From positions 1 through 53,983 of the forward strand of contig JABFRU010000027.1 of NCBI GenBank assembly GCA_013140985.1: 53,983 nt of DNA, in the 5' to 3' direction. The position numbers and the translations under genes are program-made. The DNA comes from Chitinophagaceae bacterium. GTDB lineage: Bacteria; Bacteroidota; Bacteroidia; Chitinophagales; Chitinophagaceae. The notes below the pieces were generated by a model, which was given only the letters and a program-made list of their open reading frames with translations, made no database searches and was not told where the DNA came from. How positions within the stretch are numbered: the stretch's first letter is position 1; each line of letters starts with the position of its first letter. Positions 53,631 to 53,983 of this stretch are shown piece by piece.

Positions 53631-53983
53631 TTACAATTTTAAAAGATAAGGAAGAACAATATTAGCAACAAGGAACCCACCTGCCATAAAACTGATGGTT
53701 GCAACCAATGATGGCCATTGCAAATTGGATAATCCCATAATGGCATGGCCGGATGTGCAGCCGCCGGCATATCTCGTTCCAAAACCAACTAAGAAGCCAC
53801 CACCCACCATCATAATAATTCCTTTCAGCGATAGCAGGTTATTCCAATTAAAAATTTCTTCAGGTACAAGGCCATTATAATTGCTGATACCCAATTGCTC
53901 CAGTTCACCGCTCAGCTTTGCATTTATCCGGACAGGTTCGGGATCTTGTAACAATAAAGCCACCAGTATTCCGCCAAGTAAAA
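53631..53983 (-). CDS. YeeE/YedE-type sulfur transporter, first half (truncated by window edge)
   Basis: The frame is open to the end of the window, so the N-terminus is missing; the apparent start at 53963 is an internal GTG. It contains membrane spans and the family motif GTRYAGGCTSGHAIMGLSNLQ, whose cysteine (paired with that of the other half) lies in the transport path. A soluble, charged loop (NAKLSGELEQLGISNYNG) separates the first span from the second. It pairs with the adjacent gene. Confidence 0.88.
   Translation of the reverse strand, partial: LLGGILVALLLQDPEPVRINAKLSGELEQLGISNYNGLVPEEIFNWNNLLSLKGIIMMVGGGFLVGFGTRYAGGCTSGHAIMGLSNLQWPSLVATISFMAGGFLVANIVLPYLLKL

Overview
The window is chromosomal DNA of a Bacteroidota bacterium, most likely a member of the Chitinophagaceae or a close relative. 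The evidence is gene content and signals: gliding-motility genes gldF and gldG, proteins ending in type IX secretion (T9SS) sorting domains, a MurF–alanine racemase fusion, TonB-dependent receptor and SusC-era style glycan enzymes, LytS/LytTR signalling with a periplasmic propeller, and -7 promoter boxes of the TAnnTTTG type. No phage, insertion sequence, CRISPR array or plasmid gene is visible. Most of the sequence is a dense, ordinary core chromosome; the unusual material sits in the gaps and inside a few housekeeping genes.

Layout. 1–1,886: the end of a TonB-dependent receptor facing a ChaN-like haem-binding protein. 1,963–6,350: ileS (type 2, with a swapped active-site motif and two palindromic in-frame insertions) and a lysine-rich DksA-like protein, closed by a terminator. 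6,371–10,952: envelope and lipoprotein genes (beta-barrel, collagen-like lipoprotein, PhoD phosphatase, DUF3828 and YcxB-like proteins) and a GNAT acetyltransferase. 11,132–13,617: the acpP–fabF–rnc cluster. 13,713–16,522: methylmalonyl-CoA epimerase facing iscS–iscU–iscA, whose three gaps each carry a different low-complexity inverted repeat. 16,670–23,420: gldF–gldG, terC, murF-alr and lspA. 23,451–27,762: two secreted proteins with T9SS tails on divergent strands. 28,218–34,195: fumC and a secreted glycan-degradation cluster (GH35, phosphodiesterase-like hydrolase, GH29). 34,201–35,749: a secreted unknown, a crotonase and a tiny membrane peptide. 35,943–45,322: a large repetitive surface protein, a propeller-LytS sensor with its LytTR regulator, and two further exported proteins. 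45,370–45,894: a decayed region holding a chimeric pseudogene (crotonase front, methylmalonyl-CoA mutase back) and a nested inverted-repeat element. 45,895–51,104: a small unknown, the cobalamin-binding mutase subunit, gltX, a polysaccharide deacetylase, a lipoprotein, tatD and tRNA-Ser. 51,140–53,983: a reverse-strand series for thiol and sulfur handling (thioredoxin, rhodanese, OsmC, and a split YeeE/YedE sulfur transporter running off the window end).

How the genes fit together. IscS mobilises sulfur from cysteine for IscU and IscA; the sulfur series at the far end is a plausible, separate import and detoxification module. Epimerase, crotonase and the B12-binding mutase subunit all belong to acyl-CoA (propionate/methylmalonyl) metabolism, although they are scattered. 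GH35 and GH29 would strip galactose and fucose from glycans in the periplasm.

The main points for follow-up are: the chimeric pseudogene at 45,370–45,630; the repeat insertions that are translated inside ileS and probably gltX; the GXHH motif of IleRS; and the locus-specific low-complexity inverted repeats. All function assignments come from reading motifs by eye; no database search was possible.
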